A stretch of DNA of 64,000 bases from PoT sp049331405. GTDB taxonomy: Bacteria; Planctomycetota; Planctomycetia; Isosphaerales; Isosphaeraceae. Position numbers and translations under genes: made by a program. Shown here one piece after another: positions 16,554 to 30,148 of the stretch; position 1 is the first letter of the stretch, and each line of letters starts with the position of its first letter. The notes beneath the pieces were generated by a model. The model had not been told where the DNA came from and did no database searches. It saw only the letters and a program-made list of their open reading frames with translations. The stretch lies in the NCBI RefSeq assembly GCF_049331405.1, contig NZ_CP186274.1:6324001-6388000 (forward strand), read 5' to 3'.

Positions 16554-16737
16554 CGTTTCGGTGGATCCGGTCACGCGTCGAATGGACCGCGGCGGGCGGG
16601 CACACCCGAGGACCTCGACGACAGCAGATCCTTATAGATCCGTATGTCACATGGTCCGGGTGATGTGTGAACCACACTCCGGATCTCATCCTTCGCCATC
16701 GGCTTCATGCGAAGCCGGTGGAGGCGGACGGATCGGG

Positions 16738-19537
<2,800 letters not shown>

Positions 19538-20104
19538 GCCGATCCGGCCGCCGCACGGGTGCGACAGTCGATCCGGCATGGGTCACGTTCCCGCTTGGTG
19601 AGTCGGCGTCTCGCGACGCGGCTTCACCACCGTGTAACGATACTTGCGAGACCTGTCCGCCTCTCGGCGTGTCAGTCTCGCGATCCGTAAGGGTTCCACT
19701 GTTGTGGAGATACTTGGTATGCCACTACCATTGCTACGGTATTCTTGCGTGACCAAATCACCGAATTGTCAAGGAGCGATCGGCGCCCGGCAACCCGGGG
19801 CCTACCTGGCCGCTGGCCAGGGGGCGAAGCTGTCTGATGACAGCACCGCCCCGCACCCAGCGGGACTTCGAATAAGCGATAGAGCAGAGGTGGGATGATC
19901 GCTCATCCCACCGTCACCCCATCAGATTTTCATCTGAGACGGTCGATCGTTCGTGGTGTTGCGTTACGGACCCGCGTGGGAAGCCGGCGTCAAGCGTCGA
20001 GAACTAGGGACGGTGCCGATGCGGCCTTTCCGACCGGACGACGCGAGATAACTCGCACCGCTTTGGCCCGGTCTCGGGCCGAGATTTTCCAAGGAAATCC
20101 TTAG
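19538..20104 (-). other. 16S-23S internal transcribed spacer without tRNA
   Basis: About 567 bases. No T-arm sequence or CCA-ended cloverleaf for tRNA-Ile or tRNA-Ala was found on the minus strand. It contains a boxA-like site (19764-19777) and a perfect 10-bp hairpin (19889-19912, loop TCGC), which may be an RNase III-type processing stem. Confidence 0.75.
19764..19777 (-). promoter_or_regulatory. boxA-like antitermination site in the rRNA spacer
   Basis: Reads GCTCCTTGACAATT on the minus strand, close to the leader copy at 21837-21852 and to the bacterial boxA consensus TGCTCTTTAACA. A spacer copy before 23S is the usual arrangement. Confidence 0.6.
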
Positions 20105-21612
<1,508 letters not shown>

Positions 21613-21836
21613 TGGTCCGACTCACCATCCGAAGATGACTCGCCGATCCTCTCCCTCTGGGTCGAGGAAATAACTGACTGGTCGCAGACGATTTTCATTG
21701 GGATTTGCATCCCGGAATCGTATGCCGGTTGGTGCTGCCGTCCCTGCCGCCATCCTCCCCAACCGGGAGGGGACGACCCCGACGGCTTCACGCCGGCTTC
21801 CCTCGAGGGTCCACAACGATCCACCACGATCGACCG

Positions 21837-21852
21837 AATTGTCAAAGAGAGC
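21837..21852 (-). promoter_or_regulatory. boxA antitermination site in the rRNA leader
   Basis: Reads GCTCTCTTTGACAATT on the minus strand, close to the boxA consensus TGCTCTTTAACA bound by NusB/NusE. It lies in the leader between promoter and 16S. The rest of the 21613-22012 leader holds no gene. Confidence 0.65.
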
Positions 21853-22012
21853 CCCCGACGATGTCAGCGGCCGGAGCGACCTGCCTCTTGGGGCGAGTCA
21901 TTCCGGCCGAACACCAACGCAGGGATACGCGACCCACAGTTCAGTATCGGTTGTCCGTTACCGTCCTGTCGGCCGGTGGTCGTCACCCGCGTTGTCACAG
22001 GCGACAGGGATA

Positions 22013-22040
22013 ATAATACCTGGGAATTCCCGGACGTCAA
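22013..22040 (-). promoter_or_regulatory. rRNA operon promoter
   Basis: On the minus strand a -35 TTGACG (22035-22040) is followed after 16 bases by a -10 TATTAT (22013-22018). An A-rich stretch at about 22053-22076 upstream could act as an UP element. It is about 400 bases before 16S and 85 bases after the stop of the TlpA fusion gene. Confidence 0.7.
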
Positions 22041-22124
22041 CATGCCGGTCCCGAATTCTTCGTTTTTTCTTCTCGGGGCCCTCCCCTTCCCTGCTGGGAG
22101 CTTGGTGACCCCCTTCCCCGTGAG

Positions 22125-24923
22125 TCACTTTTTCCCCTCCTCAGGGGTCGCATTCCCGAGGAGCGGGCGGATCGCGTTGCGGAGGGAATCCTCGAGGTGC
22201 GGGCCTCCGCCGACGAAGAGACGCGAGATGGTCCCATCTTTGGCGATGACGACGGTCTGCGGTATGGCCGTGGCTGCGTACTTCTCGGCGACGGCTCCTG
22301 TCTTGTCCAGGGCGACCGTCACCTTGAGCTTGTGCCGCTCGAGCATCGACGTGATGGCCTTCGCATCTTCCTGGAGATTCACCGCAACGAGCTGGACCCC
22401 CTGATCCTCGAACTCGTGCGCGACTTTCTCCACCTGGGGCATGGCCTGGAGACAGGGGCCGCACCAGGTGGCCCAGAAGTCGAGGACGACGACCTTCCCC
22501 TTGGCCTCGGCCAGATGGAATTTCTTGCCTTCGAGGAGGTCGAGCGTGAAGTCGGGGGCGGGCTTGCCGACGAGGGGCGACTCAGTGCCGCCGTTCTCCC
22601 CTCCCGAGGATGAGCCACCGTCGTCCTTCACGAACTTCGGCTCGGGGGCATTGCGGAGCTTCCATTGCTGATAGGCGAGATGGGAGACCTCCTTGTCGAT
22701 GGCCGAGCCGATCAGCAACTGGTCGACTTCATCCAGGCCGATCTTGCAAAGCCCTAGCACGTCGCTCTGGCCGCTGAGAGTCTTCCCTTCCACCTGTTTG
22801 GGATGGAAAGTCATCCGGGTGCCGTCGTTGCGGACGGCCTGAACCAGGGTGTTCTTGGGCGAGGGCTTGGCGTCGTCGGGCTTTTTCGCCCCTTCGATCT
22901 CGTCGGGGTGGAGCCAGATAATTCGGGCCACGCGATTGCGGGGGACCTGCTTCGTTTCCAGCCGGACCTCCAACTCGATATTCTCGTCGTCCATCTTCAC
23001 GACGCGCCCGCGGAGGTAGTCGCCGTTCTTGGATCGAATCAGCTGGAGGGGCGGGCTCTCCTTCTGCATCCGGGGGAGCGTGAGGAGGCGATCACGTTTG
23101 GATCGGGTTAATTTGACGACGCTCACCGACTCGGGGGCGAGCTCGGCGGCCTTGATCTTGTCGTGGGGGACCAGGGCACTCTCGGAGACGGGCGTGCGGA
23201 TCGAGACGCCGGTCTCGTCGATCTTGAGGACCTCGCAGGGGATGACATCGCCGGTGCGGAGGTGGAGCGCCCTGGGCTTCGTGCCCCCCTGCCGACCGAG
23301 CTGATTCCCCGAGTAGGCGGAGAGGAACCCCTGGAGGGCCCCCACTTGGGCTTGCCGCTGGATGACCACGTTCGGGTTGGCGTCGGGCTTGGGTGCGGGG
23401 GGCGGAGGTTCCTTGTAGATGATCCGGGCCGAGGCCCCCGCCTTGAGGGGGCTGCCCGTGGCGCTCGCCAGCGGATGCCAGACCAGGCAGGTCGCCCCCC
23501 CCTGCTCCCGACCATCCTCGAGTTTCCCGCTGATCCGCGTCCCCTCGGTTTCCAGGCGGGCTGGCGGCTTATTCTCTGCGTCCTTGTCGGTAGGGGTGGG
23601 CTGGGATCGGAGGACGACGAGCGAGCCGACGTCCTTCAAGGGGCGACCGACCTTCTCCTCGATCCCCGGCACCGAGAGCCAGAGCTTGCCGTCTTCCACC
23701 TTGTTGAGGTCTCCGCTCAGGCGGGTGCCGTCGCGGAACGAGGCGACGACGGCCCTTGCGGGCTGATCGGCCGGGAACGAGAGGAAGACGCTGCCGATCT
23801 CGTCGGCCTTGATCCGAGACTCTGCGGTGTCCTGGCGGACGACGAACTCCCTGGTCGAGGGATCATATTTCGAGATCTGACCATAAATCGTCGAGCCGTC
23901 GTTGCGGTGGACGCGGGCCTGATCGGCCTTGGTGTCGCGAGGGGCCTCGCCGTTCCAGCGGCCGATCTGGAGCCGTTCGAGCCGGACGTCCCCACGGATG
24001 TTGCCCAGGTAGATGCCGGGGAGGGTCATTGGCTTGGCGGGGGCGACCTTCATGTCGGCCAAGCGTGCGCCGCTGGGCGAGTAGACGACGAGCCGGCTCT
24101 TCTCCTGGTCGAGGTAGGTGACGAGGTGGATCCGCCCGGCGCCGTTCTCGACCTGACCGACGGAGACGACGTCGGCCTCGTCCTCGGCCTCGCGGTGGAC
24201 GACGATGTCCTTGCCCCAGGCTTCGAAGCGGAAGGCCCGCGCGAGGTTCTTCTCGTCGCCATCGACCCCCAGCGCGAGGAGGAAGTCCGGCTTGTCCTTC
24301 CACGAGAGCTCGAACTCGATCGTGGCTCGCGAGGGCAAACCCAGATCCTTGCGGATGGACGTGCCCGGGGTGCTGGTGACGATCTGCCCGGTCTCCTCGC
24401 GCCAGGAATTGGCGGCGGGAGACGCCTGCCAGCCTTCGAGCCCGTTCGGCCCGAGGTAGATGAGGTCGGCGTTCAGGTTCCACCGCTGAATGCGATTGAT
24501 CTGCGACCGCTCGACGTGCAACTGGCCGAGGTTGGGGATCTCGAGCACCGCGACCTTGTCGTCGAGGCCGGCGAGCGACCCGTAGAGGACGCCCCCTCCC
24601 GCCAGTTCGAAGCAGTAGTCGCCGGTCGGCTTGGGCGACTCTCCCCCCGAGGGAAATGCCAGGGACTGGACCGACTTGAGGTCGAATTCGAAGGGGGCGA
24701 CGAAGGCGTCGGCCTGCCAGCGCACGACGTTGGCCTTATCGCTGTCCTTGATCTCGCCGGCGACGAATCCGCCGTCCGAGAGGTTAAGCACGGCCGATTT
24801 GGGGGCTGGAGCCGGCTCGCCGGGGGCCGCCGCGATCGAGCAGGCAGCCAGCAGGGCGAGGCCCGCGCCCCCTCGCCGGAAGACGCGGGTTCCCAGGATC
24901 AACAACACGCGTTGGTTTCGCAT
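22125..24923 (-). CDS. Large exported protein with C-terminal TlpA/thioredoxin domain
   Basis: 932 residues. A signal peptide covers residues 1 to about 40. Several copies of a short beta unit follow (DGGFVAGEI, DGSTIYGQI, DGTRLSGDL, GDYLRGRVVKM), each with a hydrophobic strand and a DEIGS/DVGS-type ending. A LamG/DUF1080-like jelly-roll lies at about residues 150-300. The C-terminus is a TlpA-like thioredoxin with WCGPC at 820-824 and a cis-Pro in AIPQTVV. It probably acts as a periplasmic thiol-disulfide or protein-quality factor; the beta repeats may bind partners or carbohydrate. The ATG at 24923 has GGAG six bases upstream, and the gene starts 14 bases after the toroid gene. It ends the long moxR-led array. 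Confidence 0.82.
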   Translation of the reverse strand: MRNQRVLLILGTRVFRRGGAGLALLAACSIAAAPGEPAPAPKSAVLNLSDGGFVAGEIKDSDKANVVRWQADAFVAPFEFDLKSVQSLAFPSGGESPKPTGDYCFELAGGGVLYGSLAGLDDKVAVLEIPNLGQLHVERSQINRIQRWNLNADLIYLGPNGLEGWQASPAANSWREETGQIVTSTPGTSIRKDLGLPSRATIEFELSWKDKPDFLLALGVDGDEKNLARAFRFEAWGKDIVVHREAEDEADVVSVGQVENGAGRIHLVTYLDQEKSRLVVYSPSGARLADMKVAPAKPMTLPGIYLGNIRGDVRLERLQIGRWNGEAPRDTKADQARVHRNDGSTIYGQISKYDPSTREFVVRQDTAESRIKADEIGSVFLSFPADQPARAVVASFRDGTRLSGDLNKVEDGKLWLSVPGIEEKVGRPLKDVGSLVVLRSQPTPTDKDAENKPPARLETEGTRISGKLEDGREQGGATCLVWHPLASATGSPLKAGASARIIYKEPPPPAPKPDANPNVVIQRQAQVGALQGFLSAYSGNQLGRQGGTKPRALHLRTGDVIPCEVLKIDETGVSIRTPVSESALVPHDKIKAAELAPESVSVVKLTRSKRDRLLTLPRMQKESPPLQLIRSKNGDYLRGRVVKMDDENIELEVRLETKQVPRNRVARIIWLHPDEIEGAKKPDDAKPSPKNTLVQAVRNDGTRMTFHPKQVEGKTLSGQSDVLGLCKIGLDEVDQLLIGSAIDKEVSHLAYQQWKLRNAPEPKFVKDDGGSSSGGENGGTESPLVGKPAPDFTLDLLEGKKFHLAEAKGKVVVLDFWATWCGPCLQAMPQVEKVAHEFEDQGVQLVAVNLQEDAKAITSMLERHKLKVTVALDKTGAVAEKYAATAIPQTVVIAKDGTISRLFVGGGPHLEDSLRNAIRPLLGNATPEEGKK

Positions 24924-24937
24924 GGGGACTCCACGTT

Positions 24938-26017
24938 CTAGCGTTCGTAAATCGGGAGGAATCGGAAGTTGAGCGCCAGTGCCAGCAGGGACATCGAGGT
25001 GCCCAAGCCCGTGCCGTACTGGCCGGGGAAGCTGCCGTCGGCTTGCTGGGCCTGCTTCAACTGGCGGACGAGGAGCTTGTTCCATTTCTCCCAGGAGTCG
25101 AGGTCTCCCTGGAAGAGGGCCTGCGCCTCGTAGTAGCGGGTGTACTCGGGCCACTGAGGTGCCACCTGGTCGAGCTTCCCCTTGAGGTAGCCGAGCGTGG
25201 CGCGAAACTCGGGCATATCCTTACGCCTGGCGATCGCGTAGACGAGCGTTCCGATGGAGATGCGTGCGATCGATTCGTCGAATCCGCCGATGCCCCCGGC
25301 GTAAGCCACCTGCCCCGAGCTCGCGGTCATCTGCTTATAAAAGGCGATGGCCTTATCAATACAATCATCCGGGACCTCGATCCCCGCGTTCCGTGCTGCA
25401 AGCAGGCCCATCAGGACCGAGCCGCTGACCGAGGTGTCGGCGTCGGTCGACTCGGGGGAGTATCGCCAGGCCCCCGTCGGGTTCTTCTTCTGCGAGGTGA
25501 TCGCCGCGCGGACGGCGAGTTCCAAAGCCTGCCCGACGGTGCGCTGGTTGGACTTCGGGTCGGGCCAGAGATTGCGGTCGTCGACGGTGCCATAGGCCTC
25601 GGCCAGGGCGAGCATGGCGAAGCCATGGTGGTACATGCTCTGGCCGATGTACCCGGTGCCGGCGTTCTGCGACATGATGATGCTGCGGAGGGCCTTGCGG
25701 ACGTGGTTGCTGTAGAGGCCGAAGTTCGGGTCCTCGCCCGAGGCCAGCAGCGCCATCAGGCAGAGCCCTGTGATGCCGGGTCCGTTCTCCCCCTGCTGCC
25801 CGGCCCAATCGCCGTTGTCCGTCTGGGCGGTGGCGAGGTACTGGACACCGCGGTCGTACATCTCGCGGACGTCGCGCGGGACGACCTCGCCGTATCGGAC
25901 GTTGGGGGCCTGGGCGTTCGCGTCACTCCCGACGACCAGGCCGATGAGGGCAAGTAGGAGGCCGGCCCGGGACAAGTTCCGGGGGAAGGTGAGCCTGCGT
26001 ATCTGTCCCGACTTCAT
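24938..26017 (-). CDS. Secreted toroid-repeat (prenyltransferase-like) protein
   Basis: 359 residues. Residues 1-34 are a signal peptide ending SDANAQ. The rest is an alpha/alpha-toroid of repeats resembling squalene/hopene cyclase: QTDNGDWAGQQGENG, ITGLCLMALLASGED, NPTGAWRYSPESTDADTSV, and QADGSFPGQYG. The squalene cyclase catalytic motif is absent, so it is likely a binding or structural relative. The ATG at 26017 overlaps the stop of the preceding gene as ATGA; an upstream in-frame ATG at 26038 is possible. Similar toroid proteins are encoded at 8111 and 9733. It is the penultimate gene of the array. Confidence 0.78.
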   Translation of the reverse strand: MKSGQIRRLTFPRNLSRAGLLLALIGLVVGSDANAQAPNVRYGEVVPRDVREMYDRGVQYLATAQTDNGDWAGQQGENGPGITGLCLMALLASGEDPNFGLYSNHVRKALRSIIMSQNAGTGYIGQSMYHHGFAMLALAEAYGTVDDRNLWPDPKSNQRTVGQALELAVRAAITSQKKNPTGAWRYSPESTDADTSVSGSVLMGLLAARNAGIEVPDDCIDKAIAFYKQMTASSGQVAYAGGIGGFDESIARISIGTLVYAIARRKDMPEFRATLGYLKGKLDQVAPQWPEYTRYYEAQALFQGDLDSWEKWNKLLVRQLKQAQQADGSFPGQYGTGLGTSMSLLALALNFRFLPIYER

Positions 26018-27087
26018 GGCAAAGACTCCGCTCCGCATGGGGGGCGATTCGGCCCTTCGTTCGCATGGACGACATCCCGCCCTGCCGGTCGCAGGATCAC
26101 TGCGGGGTCGACTCCCTTCTCCGTGAGCATCTCGAGCCCGGGGCCGCCGCCTCCGTAGTTTTCCCGAGTTTGCCGCCGGAAGTGCTCCATCAAGTGCCAC
26201 TGCTCGTCGTCGAGGATCGCCTTGACGGAGGCCTCGGGGAGCCGCCAGGCCTGCGAGACCAGGCTCATCGGATCCTTGAAATCAACATCGACTTGCTTGA
26301 GCTGATCGGCATGCTTGCGGAAGAGCGAGAGGAACTGGCCTCGCTGCTCGTCGTCGAGCCCGATGGCCGCGTCGAGGACGGAGATGGCCTGCTCCAGGGC
26401 CGCGCGGATCTGGAACTCCTCGCGGGCCTTGAGGCCCTCTTCATAGCGGCGGTATTGCTCGGGCGAGAGGATCGCCTTCGTCGTCTTGCCGAAGATCGAC
26501 TTCGCGTCGAAGACTTCCAGGGGGGATCGATAGGTCAAAGCCTGGAGGTCCGAGGTGATCTGCGAGCGTTTCGCCTCATCCTTCAAAAATCGCCGGAAGA
26601 GGACCTTCTTCTCCTCGACGAGCTTGAAGTGGCGCTCAATGTCCCCCCTGCCGGAGAGCTCGAGCTTTCGCTTCTGGGCGGGCGAGATCCCGCAGGTCTG
26701 CTCGATGTAGTTGACCCGAAGGGCGAGCCCCTGCTCGAGTTGCCTTCGCAGGATCGGGGCCGAGGACTCGATCATCCGCATCCAGTAGTTGAAGACGCCC
26801 TCGGCCTGGTTGATCTCGGCGTCGACTTCGGGTTTGGCCGGGGCCTCGCCGTCGTCGGCCTCGAGGTCCGGATCATTCCCCGGTTTCCCCTCCGGATTCG
26901 CCGGTGCGGCCGCCTCGATCACGTCCTCAACCTCGATCGGTAGCTCCTGTTGGGCGAGGGCGGTACCCGTCGTCATCGAGAGCAGGAGCAGGATCGCGGC
27001 GAGGCCTGCCGGGCAGGCGCGGCCTGGCCCGTTCGAGCGAGAGGCTCGGAGGCGGACGCGCGGCTCGCGGCGTTTGAGGGGCCTCAC
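26014..27087 (-). CDS. Secreted LTXXQ-like protein, type A, second copy
   Basis: 357 residues. A basic N-terminus and hydrophobic stretch ending TGTALAQQ form a signal peptide. The mature part is helical and charged, with ISPAQKRKLELSGRGDIE near residue 135, LSPEQYRRYEEGLK near 220, and LDAAIGLDDEQRGQFLSL near 250. These Q-R and LT/SPEQ units recall Spy/CpxP LTXXQ motifs, but the protein is longer. It is homologous over its length to the gene at 28042 (shared SIFxKT, VLDAAIGL, and QW at the end). The stop overlaps the next start as ATGA, and its own ATG overlaps the stop of the gene at 27084. Function unknown, perhaps a periplasmic chaperone-like factor. Confidence 0.7.
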   Translation of the reverse strand: MRPLKRREPRVRLRASRSNGPGRACPAGLAAILLLLSMTTGTALAQQELPIEVEDVIEAAAPANPEGKPGNDPDLEADDGEAPAKPEVDAEINQAEGVFNYWMRMIESSAPILRRQLEQGLALRVNYIEQTCGISPAQKRKLELSGRGDIERHFKLVEEKKVLFRRFLKDEAKRSQITSDLQALTYRSPLEVFDAKSIFGKTTKAILSPEQYRRYEEGLKAREEFQIRAALEQAISVLDAAIGLDDEQRGQFLSLFRKHADQLKQVDVDFKDPMSLVSQAWRLPEASVKAILDDEQWHLMEHFRRQTRENYGGGGPGLEMLTEKGVDPAVILRPAGRDVVHANEGPNRPPCGAESLP

Positions 27088-27950
27088 GGGGTCACGTCCT
27101 GACCTGGCTGGGGTTCAAGTGCGGGGGGGGCCGGAGCCTGGACCGGCTTCGCCGGCTTGCCGACGTGGAGGTCCGACATGATCGCGACGACCTCGTCGTA
27201 GGGGCCGCCCAGTCCGTTTTGGAACAGGTTGAACTCGGGGTCGTCCCAGACGGCCTTCTGGGCCTGCGTGAGGAAGGGGAGGATATGTTTGTCCGGGATC
27301 TCCCAGGCCTTCTCATCCCCCTCCATCGCGGCGAAGAGGCTCGGCCACCAGGGTTCGGTCATATGACCGGAGAGTTCTTTCTCGATCGCCGCATGTTGCG
27401 CCTGGCCCAGGAAGAGCCGCTGATCGAGCTCCGCCAGGATCATGCGGAGGACCACTCGCCGATGGGACGCATCTCGCCTGTCCTTCTCGGCCGCATAAAG
27501 TCGACGCTGGTCGTCCGTGAGAATGGGGATGACATGCTTGAGGATATGATCCTGGATAGACTTCCGGTAATTCGGCCCGGGCGCCGCTTGCCCTTCGAGC
27601 TCCACCTTCTCCGCGGTGGGCTTCTGATGCTGATATTCTCCCAGGAGCGCGATCATGATCGCGGCGGCTGCCCGGTCGATCGACGCTTGCTGCTCCTTCG
27701 GAGGCTTGCAGGCCTGGCGGATCACGTTCAACTCGGCGAGGAGGACCGGGCGAATCCTCCCGAGGAAGATCTGCTCCTCGTCCTCAAGGATTTCCTGAAT
27801 GGCCGGCGGCGGAACTTCGACCTCCACCTGGGGGGCGTCGGGCATGGGCGGCGGTTCCTCGGGATCCTGGGCCGAGGCCCACGCGAAGGGCGAGAGCATC
27901 AGCCCGAACGCGACGTTGCGAGCGATGTTGGCAAGCCTCCCCTCCGTCAT
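27084..27950 (-). CDS. Secreted LTXXQ-like protein, type B, second copy
   Basis: 288 residues from the start at 27950, which has GAAGGA eight bases upstream. A signal peptide ends near WASAQDP. The rest is helical, with ILTDDQRRLYAAEKDRRD, LAELDQRLFLGQAQHAAIEKEL, and FLTQAQKAVWDD. The same order of elements is found in the gene at 28954 (LDQDLILTVEQREKITAEL, then two Trp residues, then IFLG), so they are paralogues. An upstream in-frame start at 28076 would add residues without signal-peptide character. It overlaps the next gene by four bases (ATGA). Function unknown. Confidence 0.68.
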   Translation of the reverse strand: MTEGRLANIARNVAFGLMLSPFAWASAQDPEEPPPMPDAPQVEVEVPPPAIQEILEDEEQIFLGRIRPVLLAELNVIRQACKPPKEQQASIDRAAAAIMIALLGEYQHQKPTAEKVELEGQAAPGPNYRKSIQDHILKHVIPILTDDQRRLYAAEKDRRDASHRRVVLRMILAELDQRLFLGQAQHAAIEKELSGHMTEPWWPSLFAAMEGDEKAWEIPDKHILPFLTQAQKAVWDDPEFNLFQNGLGGPYDEVVAIMSDLHVGKPAKPVQAPAPPALEPQPGQDVTP

Positions 27951-28041
27951 GGCGTTGATCCTTCTCCAAGCCGTCGAGGTCGCCGCGATTGCGGCCCTTG
28001 CATCGAGTCGATTCGAGTAGGGGAGTTGCGAGGCGCCCGCC

Positions 28042-28896
28042 CTACTTCTTATTGACGTTCGCGACGAAGCCGCCATTCTGTAGAAATGGTCCCATTCCTC
28101 GAGCTTGCTGGATTTGGGCGCTGAGGATGCGCCACTGCACGGGGTCGAAGAGGGGGCGGAGCTTGTCTTCGGGGATCCTCGACGCCTGGTAGAGCACGGC
28201 GTAATAGTCCCACTGGCCGAACTTCAGCGGGGGCTCGACCTCGTCGGAGAGCAGCTTGATGAATTGGGTGCGTTGCTCGGCGGTCAGCCCGATCGCCGCG
28301 TCGAGCGTGCCGACCACGAGGTCGACCTTGGCCTTGTAGCGGAACCATCGGCGTTCCCGCATCAGTTTCTCGAACTGCTTGGCCTGGTCGCCGCTGAGCG
28401 TGTTGCCGACGGTCTTGGCGAAGATCGAGCCTTCGCCGAAGATGCCGGACTTGAAGGACATCTGCAGAGGCTGGATCTCCTGGAAGACCTCGCCCAGCTT
28501 GTTCTGATCCCCCTTGATCGCGTTGAAGTGCTCGCGAGACTTCTCGTAGCGGTCGAAGAAACGCTTTAGGTCCCCTTCTCCGGCGAGGTGCAGCTTCTCG
28601 CGCTGCTCGGGCGTGAGGGTGCAGACTCGCTCGAGATATCCCATCTGCAGCTTCAGGCCGGCGTCGATGTGCTTGCGTCCCTCATTGATCCCGCCGGTGT
28701 TGCCGAAGACCCATTGGTTGAACATGTGCTCGGTATAAATCGGCCGGTGGATGACGAAGGCGTTGTTCGCCCCCTGGGCCTGCGCCTGTTCGTCCTCGAC
28801 GATGTCGTCGTCCTGGGCGTGAGCCGGCAGGCTCCCGCCGATGAGGAGGAAGGCCAGGAGGGCAGCCATCGAGCCGAGGGGCGTGGTTCGGATCAT
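28042..28896 (-). CDS. Secreted LTXXQ-like protein, type A, first copy
   Basis: 284 residues. Signal peptide residues 1-28 (AFLLIGGSLPAHAQ). Mature region helical and charged with clear LTXXQ-type units: CTLTPEQREKLHLAGEGD at about residue 92, TLSGDQAKQFEKL at about 163, and LDAAIGLTAEQRTQFIKLL at about 200. The closest relative in the window is the gene at 26014. By analogy to Spy/CpxP it may bind unfolded proteins or metal in the periplasm, but this is inference. It follows the type B gene at 28954 by 57 bases. Confidence 0.72.
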   Translation of the reverse strand: MIRTTPLGSMAALLAFLLIGGSLPAHAQDDDIVEDEQAQAQGANNAFVIHRPIYTEHMFNQWVFGNTGGINEGRKHIDAGLKLQMGYLERVCTLTPEQREKLHLAGEGDLKRFFDRYEKSREHFNAIKGDQNKLGEVFQEIQPLQMSFKSGIFGEGSIFAKTVGNTLSGDQAKQFEKLMRERRWFRYKAKVDLVVGTLDAAIGLTAEQRTQFIKLLSDEVEPPLKFGQWDYYAVLYQASRIPEDKLRPLFDPVQWRILSAQIQQARGMGPFLQNGGFVANVNKK

Positions 28897-28953
28897 GCGA
28901 GTCTCTCAGTCGAGGAGGATCGGCCGGGCGATCCGATGTTGCCGCGCCGGGGA

Positions 28954-30045
28954 TTACCTGGCCCCATTCGGGCTGGGCGGCTTGACATCGGAGTCTTCCT
29001 CCTGGAAGGCCGTCTCGGCGACCTGGATCTGCCTGGGATTGCCGATGCCGAGGAAGATGCGCTGATTCTTCGGGATCTTGTGATAGAGGACTTTCTGCAT
29101 GTCGTCGAGATGCGACGAGACGAACCGATCGGGGATGTCGGGGAAGTAGCGGTCGAAGTACTGGATGTAATCCAGGGACTGGCACCAGTTGTCTTTCCAG
29201 TTCGCCGTGAGCTCGGCCGTGATCTTCTCGCGCTGCTCGACCGTGAGGATGAGGTCCTGGTCGAGCCTCGCCACGAGGTTACTGACGGCGATGGTCTTGA
29301 GGTTCTCTTTCCGCTTGGTGATCTCGTCGCGATAGCGGGCGAGCTGGGCCTCGGTCAACGCCGGCTTGAGCATCTCGAGGAAGATCTCCTCGATCACGGT
29401 CCGGGGGTCGGGGATGACCCCGGGCATCTGGCCCATGTTCATCTGCTGTTGGAGCTTGCCGAAGCGGGTGGCGAGCTCCTTGAGGGCGGGTTCCCCCTTC
29501 TCGGCCAGGATCTTGCGCTGGTCGGCGTCGGGCTCGCAGACCTTGCGGATGAAGTGCTGCTCAGAGAGCATCACCGTCTTGAACTGCTGGGTGAACTGCG
29601 CGATGAAGGGATCGAGGTTCTGGCCATTCACGATCCTGGCCCTACGCCCGACCACCACGTTGTTGAGCTGGATCTGCGCCCTCTTCATGGCGACGGCCGC
29701 TTCGGCAGGCTGGGCATTGACCGGACGGCCGGGGTTCGGCTTCGGATCACGGTCGGCGACGACCGCCTTGATCGGCGCGAGGAGCGCCTCCATCGCCTGA
29801 TTGGCCCGTTCTTTATCATCGAGGTCGCGCGGGCGGGACAGGTCGAAGGCCCGCACAGGCCGGGCGGCTACCGCGCGGACGGCCTCCGTGCGTATCTCGA
29901 TCATCTGTACTGGCGCGGGCACTTCCATCTTCTGCACTTGGGTGATGAGCGTGATCTGCCCCGAGGCCTGCGGCACCACGAGGTTCGATCCGAGGCCGAG
30001 GGCCAACGTCCCGAGGCAGACCGGGATTCGTGAGGGAAGTCTCAT
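28954..30045 (-). CDS. Secreted LTXXQ-like protein, type B, first copy
   Basis: 363 residues. An N-terminal hydrophobic stretch ending PQASGQ is the signal peptide. A Pro/Ala-rich linker covers about residues 35-100. The helical remainder holds PDADQRKILAEKGE, LTEAQLARYRDEITKRK, LDQDLILTVEQREKITAEL and a final IPKNQRIFLG segment. It pairs with the type B paralogue at 27084. It is the first of four consecutive secreted genes that form two A/B pairs. Nothing indicates an enzyme. Confidence 0.7.
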   Translation of the reverse strand: MRLPSRIPVCLGTLALGLGSNLVVPQASGQITLITQVQKMEVPAPVQMIEIRTEAVRAVAARPVRAFDLSRPRDLDDKERANQAMEALLAPIKAVVADRDPKPNPGRPVNAQPAEAAVAMKRAQIQLNNVVVGRRARIVNGQNLDPFIAQFTQQFKTVMLSEQHFIRKVCEPDADQRKILAEKGEPALKELATRFGKLQQQMNMGQMPGVIPDPRTVIEEIFLEMLKPALTEAQLARYRDEITKRKENLKTIAVSNLVARLDQDLILTVEQREKITAELTANWKDNWCQSLDYIQYFDRYFPDIPDRFVSSHLDDMQKVLYHKIPKNQRIFLGIGNPRQIQVAETAFQEEDSDVKPPSPNGAR

Positions 30046-30148
30046 GATAAGGAACTCCCGACTTCGTCAACGGATCCGAGGAGATGAGCTCGCAAGATCC
30101 GACCGCCGGGCCGAGGCATCAGCCCGACGGTCCTGATCCGAACGGAAC

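Noticed and set aside
19538..20104. Possible tRNA-Ile/tRNA-Ala in the rRNA spacer
   Set aside because: No T-arm or CCA-ended cloverleaf was found on the minus strand.
23163..24941. 592-codon plus-strand open frame
   Set aside because: Antisense shadow of the TlpA fusion gene with biased Asp/Leu/Arg composition.
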